Position numbers and translations under genes: made by a program. A stretch of DNA of 64,000 nt from an uncultured Clostridia bacterium (GTDB lineage Bacteria; Bacillota; Clostridia; Oscillospirales; Acutalibacteraceae): NCBI GenBank assembly GCA_937876375.1, contig CALEHY010000014.1, positions 1-64,000 on the forward strand, written 5' to 3'. Below are positions 16,120 to 23,319 of the stretch, piece after piece (the first letter of the stretch is position 1; each line of letters begins with the position of its first letter). The notes beneath the pieces were generated by a model, which was given only the letters and a program-made list of their open reading frames with translations, had not been told where the DNA came from and did no database searches.

Positions 16120-16209
16120 TTATTTGTTATCGTATCGCCTTGAGTCCAGCATTATGTAATCGCTGATATTTTCAAGCTCCTCAAGGCTGAGCCTTGTATC
16201 ATTTTCCAT
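16120..16209 (-). CDS. 29-residue ORF at the site of the missing tail-shaft genes
   Basis: A short frame beginning MENDTRLSLEELENIS and ending RRYDNK. It has a GGAG site 7 bases upstream, and overlaps the end of the preceding gene by 11 bases (ATG...TGA coupling). It lies exactly where sheath, tube, chaperone and tape-measure genes would be in a PBSX-like phage. It may be a small structural or chaperone-like protein, or the scar of a deletion. No family recognised. Confidence 0.55.
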   Translation of the reverse strand: MENDTRLSLEELENISDYIMLDSRRYDNK

Positions 16210-16585
16210 TGTTTTTCTCCGTAAATTCGCTGTACCTTACTACCATATTGACACTGATTGTATCCATCGACTTGCTACTGTCAGCCTTGCCAATCTCTAG
16301 TGATAAAACGCTATCGTCAAGCAGGCCATCTCGTAAAATATCAACCACTCTACTCATCTCGTCAATGCCCTTTTCATACGGCACAAAGATGGACAGAAGA
16401 ATGTCACAATCTGATTGCTGTGCATAGCCACCAAGACCGACCAGCCTCGATTTTTCACCCATTGGGGACACAGCAACGGTGGTCATCTGCATATGAGTTG
16501 GCTTGTATGCAAACGGATACGCCTTAATCACTCTAAAATCATCACAAAGGGATGACACTCTTGAAAAAATCTCATCGTTCACCAT
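16199..16585 (-). CDS. Phage head-tail connector or tail-completion protein
   Basis: 128 residues (start MVNDEIFS, chosen over an ATG two codons upstream that sits on top of the AAGGGA site). SDCDILLSIFVPYEKG and ISVNMVVRYSEFT resemble tail-terminator/XkdJ-like proteins. Position after two connector-sized genes supports a neck role. Specific identity uncertain. Confidence 0.55.
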   Translation of the reverse strand: MVNDEIFSRVSSLCDDFRVIKAYPFAYKPTHMQMTTVAVSPMGEKSRLVGLGGYAQQSDCDILLSIFVPYEKGIDEMSRVVDILRDGLLDDSVLSLEIGKADSSKSMDTISVNMVVRYSEFTEKNNGK

Positions 16586-16940
16586 ATTCATCTCCCTTGT
16601 AAACTCGTTTTAGCACACCAGTGCAAAACTGAACAATATCACCAACAATACACTTGTCAGCACGAACGAAATAGTACTCCCTATTATCATAGATAACAGT
16701 GTCGTTCCTGCCCAGCCTTGTAATATCAAAATCACAAGGGCCAATATATATGCTGTAGTCAGTGGTCAGCTCACCAAGCTCGGTATATATACCCTCAAAT
16801 CTGCTCTTGCTACGAGGCCAGACTGGGTCAATTATCGCTGTAACGCTGGTTGTGTCGCCATTTTTCATAACGACAGCACAGCTCTTGCCAAGCAAGGTGA
16901 TTTGCTTTTTTATCGGTGTGCTCATATCAATTTTTCTCAT
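16572..16940 (-). CDS. Phage head-tail connector (stopper-like)
   Basis: 122 residues, start MRKIDMSTP with an AGGAG site 8 bases upstream. The beta-rich body (AVVMKNGDTTSV, GPCDFDITRLGRNDTVIYDNREYYFVRAD) fits the XkdH/SPP1 gp16 stopper type, which closes the capsid after packaging. Overlaps the next gene by 14 bases. Confidence 0.55.
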   Translation of the reverse strand: MRKIDMSTPIKKQITLLGKSCAVVMKNGDTTSVTAIIDPVWPRSKSRFEGIYTELGELTTDYSIYIGPCDFDITRLGRNDTVIYDNREYYFVRADKCIVGDIVQFCTGVLKRVYKGDEYGER

Positions 16941-16941
16941 A

Positions 16942-17292
16942 TCAAACACTCCTAAAGCAAAAATCATTGTCATCAATTATGCCATGGACGTCGTCAAGTG
17001 CAGAGGAATAAATCTCCCTTGCGACACGGACATTGTCACCATGCGTTATCTTGACGTCACCGGCACTAAATGACTTTAAATTTTCGTTTTGAGAGTTGAT
17101 GAGAGCGATTTCGAGATTAGTTTTTGCTGCGACAAAATACGCAAGTCTTGTTTCATCTGCCTCGGTCAAATTCTGTGAATTTGGCTGCAACAGGTCAATA
17201 TTTTTTGTAGCGATAGGTGTATATTTTGTGACCTCGTCATCGGTATACTCACCTATCACAGCAAGCAAATCCAACACCTTTTCGATAGTCAT
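16942..17292 (-). CDS. Phage head-tail adaptor (gp6/XkdG-like)
   Basis: 116 residues. The helical pattern MTIEKVLDLLAVIGEYTDDEV...ETRLAYFVAAKTNLEIAL is typical of DNA-packaging adaptor proteins next to the capsid gene. A GGGGGT site lies 8 bases before the chosen ATG; a TTG five codons upstream is an alternative. One base separates it from the stopper-like gene. Confidence 0.6.
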   Translation of the reverse strand: MTIEKVLDLLAVIGEYTDDEVTKYTPIATKNIDLLQPNSQNLTEADETRLAYFVAAKTNLEIALINSQNENLKSFSAGDVKITHGDNVRVAREIYSSALDDVHGIIDDNDFCFRSV

Positions 17293-17315
17293 ATTCACTA
17301 CCCCCAAGGTGCAAA

Positions 17316-18302
17316 TTAATTAAGAACTCTGCAAGCGTCGTCGAAGATAGTAGAAAATCCGACTGTTGAGGTTACTGTTGCACGTTCGAGCTGACGATCA
17401 ATAAGCTTGTCAAAATCAGTCACGATATCACCAAACTGTACCTTCTCGACAGCATAATTCTTGTCGATACCGATAATAGTCTGTGAATTTGTTGATGGAG
17501 CACGCACAATCTTTGCACCAAATGGTGTAATCATATCGCCAGTGCCATGGAATGTAAGACCTGCCATTGAGTCCTTAAACTCTGGTAGCTTAAGTAGCTG
17601 TGTTAGTGTCTCGGTATCCATAATAATTCTGTCCATATTGTATGGATAGAACTTGCTCCATAGGTTAACAAGGTCATCGTATGAGGTTTCACCCTCTTTA
17701 ATTCTGTCGACATATCTTGAGCTGTCGCTAACAAATAGTTTTAGCAAATCCATTAGCTGACAGCCAGCGATGTACTCACCAATCTGCTTTAGAGCAACAG
17801 TGAAAACATCAAGCTTCTGTGACTTGATAGCCTCGTATGATGCAACAAGCATCTTGCCACGCTTATGTAGTGGAGTGAGTGTTTCCTTTGTCTTGATGAC
17901 AGTCTCTGGAATGAATGAGCCCTCTCCAATATAGCCCTCATCATCAGCAGAATTTGTGTTAACGCTCTCGATAGCTCTGTAATCGAGTGAGTCGATAACT
18001 GTTGTTGTAGCAACAAGGTCATCAACAATATTTGCATCTGTTAGACCCTGCTTTACAGCACGAGACACATACTCTGGGAATAGTGCTGCAGAGTCAGAGG
18101 TAGAGAAGAACTTGCTTACTGGGTCAGAGCCGATGCCTGATACCTTGATATCAAATCTCTTTAGCTGACGCTGATATGCATCAAGACCCTCTAGCTCTGT
18201 GCCGATATAGTTTTCTGATGGGTCAAGCTCCTCAAGAGCGTTAGTAAAGCTCTTGCCAGTTGTGTATAGACCCTTTTCTAGCTTCAAATTATCAAATGAC
18301 AT
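17316..18302 (-). CDS. Major capsid protein
   Basis: 328 residues. LFPEYVSRAVKQGLTDANIVDDLVATTTVIDSLDYRAIE and the later IPETVIKTKETLTPLHKRGKMLVASYEAIKSQ fit HK97-fold capsid proteins of clostridial myo- and siphophages. A GGAGG ribosome site precedes it. It follows the protease/scaffold and decoration genes in the classical order. Confidence 0.8.
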   Translation of the reverse strand: MSFDNLKLEKGLYTTGKSFTNALEELDPSENYIGTELEGLDAYQRQLKRFDIKVSGIGSDPVSKFFSTSDSAALFPEYVSRAVKQGLTDANIVDDLVATTTVIDSLDYRAIESVNTNSADDEGYIGEGSFIPETVIKTKETLTPLHKRGKMLVASYEAIKSQKLDVFTVALKQIGEYIAGCQLMDLLKLFVSDSSRYVDRIKEGETSYDDLVNLWSKFYPYNMDRIIMDTETLTQLLKLPEFKDSMAGLTFHGTGDMITPFGAKIVRAPSTNSQTIIGIDKNYAVEKVQFGDIVTDFDKLIDRQLERATVTSTVGFSTIFDDACRVLN

Positions 18303-18320
18303 ATTCGTATACCTCCTAAA

Positions 18321-18665
18321 TTATAGAATAAAGCCTACTGTTTCGTTTGGCTTGTCAATCATCATTACTCTACGCATTGGACCAGCACCACTAGTATAGT
18401 GAAGTGTGCCATCAGCTGTAGACACAAGATGGTTCCAGCCGTGGCTAGTGATAGTTGTATCTGCCTTGCACTCTACATAGCCCTCTACCTGAACGCTAGC
18501 GTAGATACCATTGTCGCTAACACAAACACCGATAAACTCTGTGTTTGCACCAGCCTTAACAAGCTTGCCGTTTGTGTCGAGTGTTACTAGCTTACCAAGT
18601 AGAGAATCCTCTCCTGCCTTAACGATAGTAACAACCTTTGAGTTAAATCCATTATAATTAATCAT
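18321..18665 (-). CDS. Small capsid-associated protein, probable head decoration
   Basis: 114 residues, beta-rich (VVTIVKAGEDSLLGKLVTLDTNGKLVKAGANTE is followed by GVCVSDNGIYASVQVEGYV), matching capsid-decoration proteins encoded between scaffold and capsid genes. Start MINYNGF has an AGGAGG-type site; the 17 codons upstream overlap the previous gene and are discarded. Confidence 0.6.
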   Translation of the reverse strand: MINYNGFNSKVVTIVKAGEDSLLGKLVTLDTNGKLVKAGANTEFIGVCVSDNGIYASVQVEGYVECKADTTITSHGWNHLVSTADGTLHYTSGAGPMRRVMMIDKPNETVGFIL

Positions 18666-18675
18666 AATATTCCTC

Positions 18676-19632
18676 CTAAATTCTAAATTGAGAATAATCC
18701 TTTGACATTTTGTCATCCTTTGGTGCTAGCTGTGGTGCTGGCTGGGATGATTTGTCTGTTTTTTTCATACCATCTCTAAAGCCTAAAAGCTCCTTTGTGG
18801 TCATGACTGAAGTAATTGATGCAAAAAGCGACTTGTCCATATTAGGAAAGCTTTTTGCAAAAAGAGCTACAACCTCCTTGCTAAGCTGTTTCTTGTAGTC
18901 CTCTGCAAGAGTTGCCTCCTCCTTTAGCGACTGGATATATGTTGATAGCTCCTTGACCTGTGATTTTGACAAAATCATATCCTCATCACAATCACAGATT
19001 GATTTGATTACATTGTCCATATTTACCTCCTTGGTATCGAATGATTTTGTGACACCAGCCTCTCTCTGTGCTGGCACAGCAACAAAGCTGAATTCGTACG
19101 CATCACTAGCATCCTCAAGAGTAACGTAGCACATTTTGCCACCATACTCCTTGCCAGCAATATGCTCACAGCGTTCGTGTCGCTTGTCCTTGCCACAAAT
19201 TGAGCAAATGCCCCTTGCCATCGAGCAAGACACTGATACCTCCTTTTTGATACCAGCATCGATTTCGTCAATCAGTGCTCTGTTGGTATCATTGTTTAGC
19301 ATATATGCTCTAGCCATTAGGCAATAAAGAGGCTGACCATCAACAGTGGTCGCTCCTTCTCTTTTCTCCACCCAGGTGTCAAAAATTCTTGCCTTTTGGT
19401 CTGCACTACGCATAGAATGGTCCGAAATACCAGTCTTGCCGACAAAAAGCTTTGCAAGCTGACCTAGTGCCTCGACCGAAAATCGTTCATTGTCACGGTC
19501 GATATCATTGTTGCAAAGGGTGACATTGAATATGTACACCTCGTCCTCTGTCAGCTCTCTGCGTGAAAACTGATTGATTACCTTGAGGTCATTCTCTGCA
19601 ACAGCACTCTTTTGTACTATGCATTCCTTCAT
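18676..19632 (-). CDS. Phage prohead protease-scaffold fusion (XkdF-like)
   Basis: 318 residues. The N-terminal two-thirds (YIFNVTLCNNDIDRDNERF, ISDHSMRS, KKEVSVSCSM, YEFSFVAVPAQREAG) match the XkdF-type serine protease with a His and Ser at expected places. A small Cys/His knuckle, CSICGKDKRHERCEH, is inserted. The remaining 110 residues are helical and Lys/Glu-rich like a scaffold, ending SKDYSQFRI. Starts four bases inside the portal gene (ATGA). Confidence 0.72.
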   Translation of the reverse strand: MKECIVQKSAVAENDLKVINQFSRRELTEDEVYIFNVTLCNNDIDRDNERFSVEALGQLAKLFVGKTGISDHSMRSADQKARIFDTWVEKREGATTVDGQPLYCLMARAYMLNNDTNRALIDEIDAGIKKEVSVSCSMARGICSICGKDKRHERCEHIAGKEYGGKMCYVTLEDASDAYEFSFVAVPAQREAGVTKSFDTKEVNMDNVIKSICDCDEDMILSKSQVKELSTYIQSLKEEATLAEDYKKQLSKEVVALFAKSFPNMDKSLFASITSVMTTKELLGFRDGMKKTDKSSQPAPQLAPKDDKMSKDYSQFRI

Positions 19633-20780
19633 TCCTCTACCTCCTTGATTAGCTTGTCTGCTTGAGCATTGTATAGTCTCGCTCTTGCAAGCTCGGTTTC
19701 GTCCAAAAGGGTGATATCATCCCACACAATCTGTGGTGTGATATACACACCGATAGAGTCGAGATAAGCCTCTGCAATACGCTTAATCACTGGGGTGACA
19801 ATGCGCCTGTACGACTCTAGCTCGGTAGTCAAAATGTCGGATTGCTGCTGGCTCATACGCTCGGTTGTTGACCAGCTTAATCCAAACATATATGGCATTA
19901 GACCAGTCTTTGCTATAATCTGCTCTAGCATTTGGCGAACTGGCACCTCACTATCAAGCACCTGATTGTCAGCACCGATAACGCTAACCTTTACGTCACC
20001 TACAGCGACGAAATCCTTGATAGAATTCTTACTAGCCATTGCTTCCTTCCAAGCATTTGCCATCTGATTTGCTCTTTCCTTGGCGAATGCCTTGTCAGTG
20101 CTGTCCGACTGTGGCTTGTATGTAACAGCGTAACGAAGATTGCCACAACGCTCCCAGTTGTTGCCAATGGTCTGGTAAATCTTTAGTAGTACGTCACTGA
20201 CGAATGGTAACCCTCTCAAAAGACTAGTACCAAGTATCTCACCAGCCTTTGGATTAAGCACAGAAAACAGCACTCGCTCTGGGTGCTCAATCGGCTTTGG
20301 TGTCGACATAGTGCTGTTGTAAAACTCGATATCAAGACCATTGCTAGCACGCTTGACCTCTAGTGCATCAAGTTCGCTGTTATACAGTGCATAGACGCCA
20401 TTTTCATCACAGATAATCTCACCAACAGCCGTGCCATAGGTCAAAAGCTGGTCAACATAATTGTCAACGAATGACTGTATGCCACGCTGGTTGCCACCGA
20501 CATTAATGGTGTCAAAAAACTCCCTCATCTGCATATCAGCTCTGTCATCACCAGTGACAATATCAAAGCCACCCATAAGACGAACAATCTTGCAAATCGC
20601 ACTGTCGATAATAGGTACACCCTCACGCAAGGAGTCATATACCCTATTACTAACTGTGTGCAAGGGAGTGTAGCCATTCAGCTGGCAAAACGGATGATTG
20701 GCAGCACCACCAGTCTGCACAGACACAGTGCTCTGCTCCAAGGACTCTGCCTTGCTCTTTTCACGATTAAATATGCCCAA
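19629..20780 (-). CDS. Phage portal protein
   Basis: 383 residues. Features of portal proteins include REGVPIIDSAICKIVRLMGGF, FVDNYVDQLLTYGTAVGEII, and the C-terminal GLSWSTTERMSQQQSDILTTELESYRRIVTP. It forms the DNA gate in one capsid vertex. The start is TTG with an AGGAAGTGA site a few bases upstream. Four bases follow terL. Confidence 0.82.
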   Translation of the reverse strand: MGIFNREKSKAESLEQSTVSVQTGGAANHPFCQLNGYTPLHTVSNRVYDSLREGVPIIDSAICKIVRLMGGFDIVTGDDRADMQMREFFDTINVGGNQRGIQSFVDNYVDQLLTYGTAVGEIICDENGVYALYNSELDALEVKRASNGLDIEFYNSTMSTPKPIEHPERVLFSVLNPKAGEILGTSLLRGLPFVSDVLLKIYQTIGNNWERCGNLRYAVTYKPQSDSTDKAFAKERANQMANAWKEAMASKNSIKDFVAVGDVKVSVIGADNQVLDSEVPVRQMLEQIIAKTGLMPYMFGLSWSTTERMSQQQSDILTTELESYRRIVTPVIKRIAEAYLDSIGVYITPQIVWDDITLLDETELARARLYNAQADKLIKEVEE

Positions 20781-20784
20781 GTCA

Positions 20785-22038
20785 TCACTTCCTTTCTACT
20801 GCAATGGAGAACGAATAATCATCCTTGTCCTCGTTCAAAACACATTGAACAAAGTAGCGAATATCGTCCATTGCGTGATCATTTTCCTTTTTTGGTGCGT
20901 CACGCTTGATGCCATTGTCCCAACGATAAATGCTGAACTCACGAATAGCGTCACGACAACTTGGCGAAAAGAATATTTCGTCATTCTTTAGCGCTTGGCA
21001 AACACGGTTGATACCCTTTAGCACGTCGTTATCAGCCTTGATAATGGTGAACTCACCGTGGCGACGAACAACCTCGATGAACGACGCTGCTGATGGATCA
21101 ATTATCAGTGCTGTGATACTTCTACCACCTACTAGAGCAACAAGATTTTCGTAATACTCCTCATCTGTCAGCTGTATACCAGCATCCCTTGATGAATGGT
21201 AGTATTCGTCAATTCGATACCACCTGTCACCAGATTTGCCCCACAGCCCAAGCGAAAACGGATTGACTGTGCCATAGTCACACGACAGATAGTATTCACT
21301 AAAATCATCTGCATTTCTTATATGACGCTCTGGGTTGAACATAGGATAGACTAGCCCATCGGCTGCTACCCATTTGCCCTCAATAAATCGTTCGTAAAAC
21401 GCACCAGTATATAGGTTTTTGTATCGGCATTTGATTTCGTCAGACAAGGATGGATTGTCGTCCATAGAAAAATGAAGATATAGAATGTTCTTCTCATCAG
21501 CTCTTTTTATCCACTCGTTATAGAACCAATGATATGGGTGCTCTGGGTTGCAGTTGAACCAAAATTTTGACCCATCAACCGAGCACCTAGCAAGTGCCTG
21601 CTCCACAAAAGAGCGTGGCATAAGTGCTACCTCGTCGAGCAGAATTCCGTTCAAGGTCATACCCTGAATAAGTGAGGCAGAGCTCTCATCCCTACCACCA
21701 AAGAGATAAAATCTGTTAGTTATTCCTCTAGCAGACACCTCCAAATAATTTCGGCTAATTCTTTCCTCGACACCAAATCCTAGTGATTTGAGCACTGGTA
21801 CAAGTGGGGTGACAACATTGCGACGAAGTGAGGTAATAGTTTTGCCACAAAGGGCGAAGGACCCATCACCAAAGCGATACATAGCCCACATAATAAATGA
21901 AAGAGACATACACAAAGTTTTTCCGGACCTCACTGCACCGTCACATATTATTCCGTTTTTGCTAGCATAGGGGCTAGCATTTTCCCACCAGGTTAGTGCT
22001 GCCATCTGTTTTGGAGAAAATGGCTTAAATCCTATCAT
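20785..22038 (-). CDS. Terminase large subunit
   Basis: 417 residues of the PBSX/T4-type packaging motor. ATPase motifs: Walker A DGAVRSGKT, Walker B GILLDEVAL, coupling FNCNPEHPYHWFY. Nuclease acidic residues: SCDYGTVNPFSLGL, ALIIDPSA, DHAMDDIRYF. All catalytic residues seem intact. MIGFKPFSPKQ is the likely start, coupled to the small subunit by a 14-base overlap; a longer start at 22050 is possible. Confidence 0.9.
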   Translation of the reverse strand: MIGFKPFSPKQMAALTWWENASPYASKNGIICDGAVRSGKTLCMSLSFIMWAMYRFGDGSFALCGKTITSLRRNVVTPLVPVLKSLGFGVEERISRNYLEVSARGITNRFYLFGGRDESSASLIQGMTLNGILLDEVALMPRSFVEQALARCSVDGSKFWFNCNPEHPYHWFYNEWIKRADEKNILYLHFSMDDNPSLSDEIKCRYKNLYTGAFYERFIEGKWVAADGLVYPMFNPERHIRNADDFSEYYLSCDYGTVNPFSLGLWGKSGDRWYRIDEYYHSSRDAGIQLTDEEYYENLVALVGGRSITALIIDPSAASFIEVVRRHGEFTIIKADNDVLKGINRVCQALKNDEIFFSPSCRDAIREFSIYRWDNGIKRDAPKKENDHAMDDIRYFVQCVLNEDKDDYSFSIAVERK

Positions 22039-22354
22039 CGATAGCACCATCACGCAGATTTTCTGCGCCCTTAGTCAACGCCTCATAAAAGCTAAAGCCA
22101 CCATCCTGCTTCTGCTCAGTAGAAATGCTCAGCCTCTCGATAGCCTTTAGCCTATCAAAAAACTTTATCTCCATTCCACCACCCTTTGGTCGCTTTATCT
22201 CCGAAATGTTGAAGAGATTTAGCTTTGGCAAGCTCTCCAAAATCTCCTCATCCGACAGATAAAGCAGCTTTACAGCGTCACTTATATCACCAAAGGCAAG
22301 GTCCATCAACCCCTGCTTGACCTTGTCCTCGATGGTCTTCTTTTTTCTTGGCAT
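22025..22354 (-). CDS. Probable terminase small subunit
   Basis: 109 residues, Lys-rich N-terminus (MPRKKKTIEDKVKQGLMDLAFGD) and a helical C-terminal half. Size, position directly before terL and the 14-base overlap support the call. A GAGGATGAGGAT ribosome site precedes the ATG. It is the first gene of the phage-derived operon. Confidence 0.65.
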   Translation of the reverse strand: MPRKKKTIEDKVKQGLMDLAFGDISDAVKLLYLSDEEILESLPKLNLFNISEIKRPKGGGMEIKFFDRLKAIERLSISTEQKQDGGFSFYEALTKGAENLRDGAIDDRI

Positions 22355-22524
22355 ATCCTCATCCTCCTGCCGATAGTGTGAGAGAAAAGTCCCTCCATAC
22401 TTAGGCTGAAAAACGCCTTTTTATTCACTCTGAATGCATAATTGGACCATAAAATGCAAAAATAAATATTTTTTTGCCACTTTATGCATAAAAGCTGAAT
22501 AAAAGCAACTTAAAAAGGACAAAC
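22355..22524. promoter_or_regulatory. AT-rich leader upstream of the phage-derived operon
   Basis: No convincing sigma-A promoter for the phage operon is visible. The region carries the palindrome TTATGCATAA at 22482-22491, a related ATGCATAATT at 22434-22443 and a TTTGCATTTTATGG block between them, which could be operator or alternative-sigma sites. Confidence 0.3.
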
Positions 22525-22551
22525 AAAAAGGGCGATAAAATCGCCCTTTTT
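22525..22551. terminator. Bidirectional terminator after the M23 peptidase gene
   Basis: AAAAAGGGCGAT and ATCGCCCTTTTT form a perfect 12-bp stem with loop AAA and T runs on both strands. It separates the M23 gene from the phage-derived operon. Confidence 0.9.
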
Positions 22552-22557
22552 GTTTGC

Positions 22558-23268
22558 CTATTCAGTTTTGCTCATTGCGTCTAATGGGTTGACTGTTTTG
22601 CCCTTGAATTTTGTCTCAAAATGGAGATGAGGCTTCATACCAGCCTCGCAAGGAATATTACCAAGCGTTCCTATCTGCTCACCGATGGAGATGAACTGTC
22701 CAGCCTTTACCGACACACTCTTTAGCCCACAGTATCGTGCGATAAGCTTGCCACCGTGGTCAATCTCAACAACTGTGCCATACATACTGTCCTTGACAAC
22801 ATTCAGCACAAGACCATCATTGATAGCGCTAACCTTGTCATCAACCTCACCATCAAAATCGACAGCCGAATGTGCACGATAGTCGCCCATTGTGTCATCA
22901 AGGCTTAGCTCCTCACTATATCCCTTTAGCACAGTCTCGGTCATTGGATATTTATAAAAGCTCTTGTACGGAGTATTAGTATCCGACATATCCATTGTTG
23001 CTGGCTGGGTTGTGGTAGGCTTTGACTTTTTTGTGGTCGTTGCCTTTTTTGTCGTGGTCGCTGTGGTATCCTCGATAGTAACAGCGTGCTGTACCTCTGT
23101 TGTTTCTACAATAGTCGTATGCTCATTTACTGTCTTGTCATTCTGTTTTGTGTTAGTAGAAAAATACACTATCATACCAAGCGATATGATACACAGACAT
23201 ATCACAGAGAACAAAGCCTTGACATTCTTGCTTTCCTTTTTGCTATTCTTTGAATTTGACGTAGCCAT
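22558..23268 (-). CDS. Membrane-anchored M23 peptidase, SpoIIQ-like
   Basis: 236 residues: Lys/Ser-rich cytoplasmic start, one membrane segment (about 18-36), a Thr/Lys-rich linker (about 50-95), then an M23/LytM domain. Zinc ligands are all present: His133, Asp137 (HSAVD) and HLH at 214-216, so it may be an active endopeptidase, unlike Bacillus SpoIIQ, which lacks one. SpoIIQ-type proteins anchor the engulfment complex in sporulation. The ribosome site GAGGTG lies inside the terminator stem of the preceding mfd gene. Confidence 0.8.
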   Translation of the reverse strand: MATSNSKNSKKESKNVKALFSVICLCIISLGMIVYFSTNTKQNDKTVNEHTTIVETTEVQHAVTIEDTTATTTKKATTTKKSKPTTTQPATMDMSDTNTPYKSFYKYPMTETVLKGYSEELSLDDTMGDYRAHSAVDFDGEVDDKVSAINDGLVLNVVKDSMYGTVVEIDHGGKLIARYCGLKSVSVKAGQFISIGEQIGTLGNIPCEAGMKPHLHFETKFKGKTVNPLDAMSKTE

Positions 23269-23273
23269 AAAAA

Positions 23274-23305
23274 AACACCTCGATACAATTATGCACCGAG
23301 GTGTT
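23274..23305 (-). terminator. mfd terminator that also contains the ribosome site of the M23 gene
   Basis: On the minus strand AACACCTCG pairs with CGAGGTGTT around a 14-base loop and is followed by seven T, then directly by the ATG of the M23 gene. The 3' arm contains GAGGTG at perfect spacing from that ATG, so the same stem can end mfd transcripts and hide the next gene's ribosome site. Confidence 0.8.
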
Positions 23306-23319
23306 ATATTTTATACATA

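Noticed and set aside
12047..22557. att sites flanking the phage-derived island
   Set aside because: No direct repeat was found between the region around 12000-12050 and that around 22355-22560, and no integrase is present.
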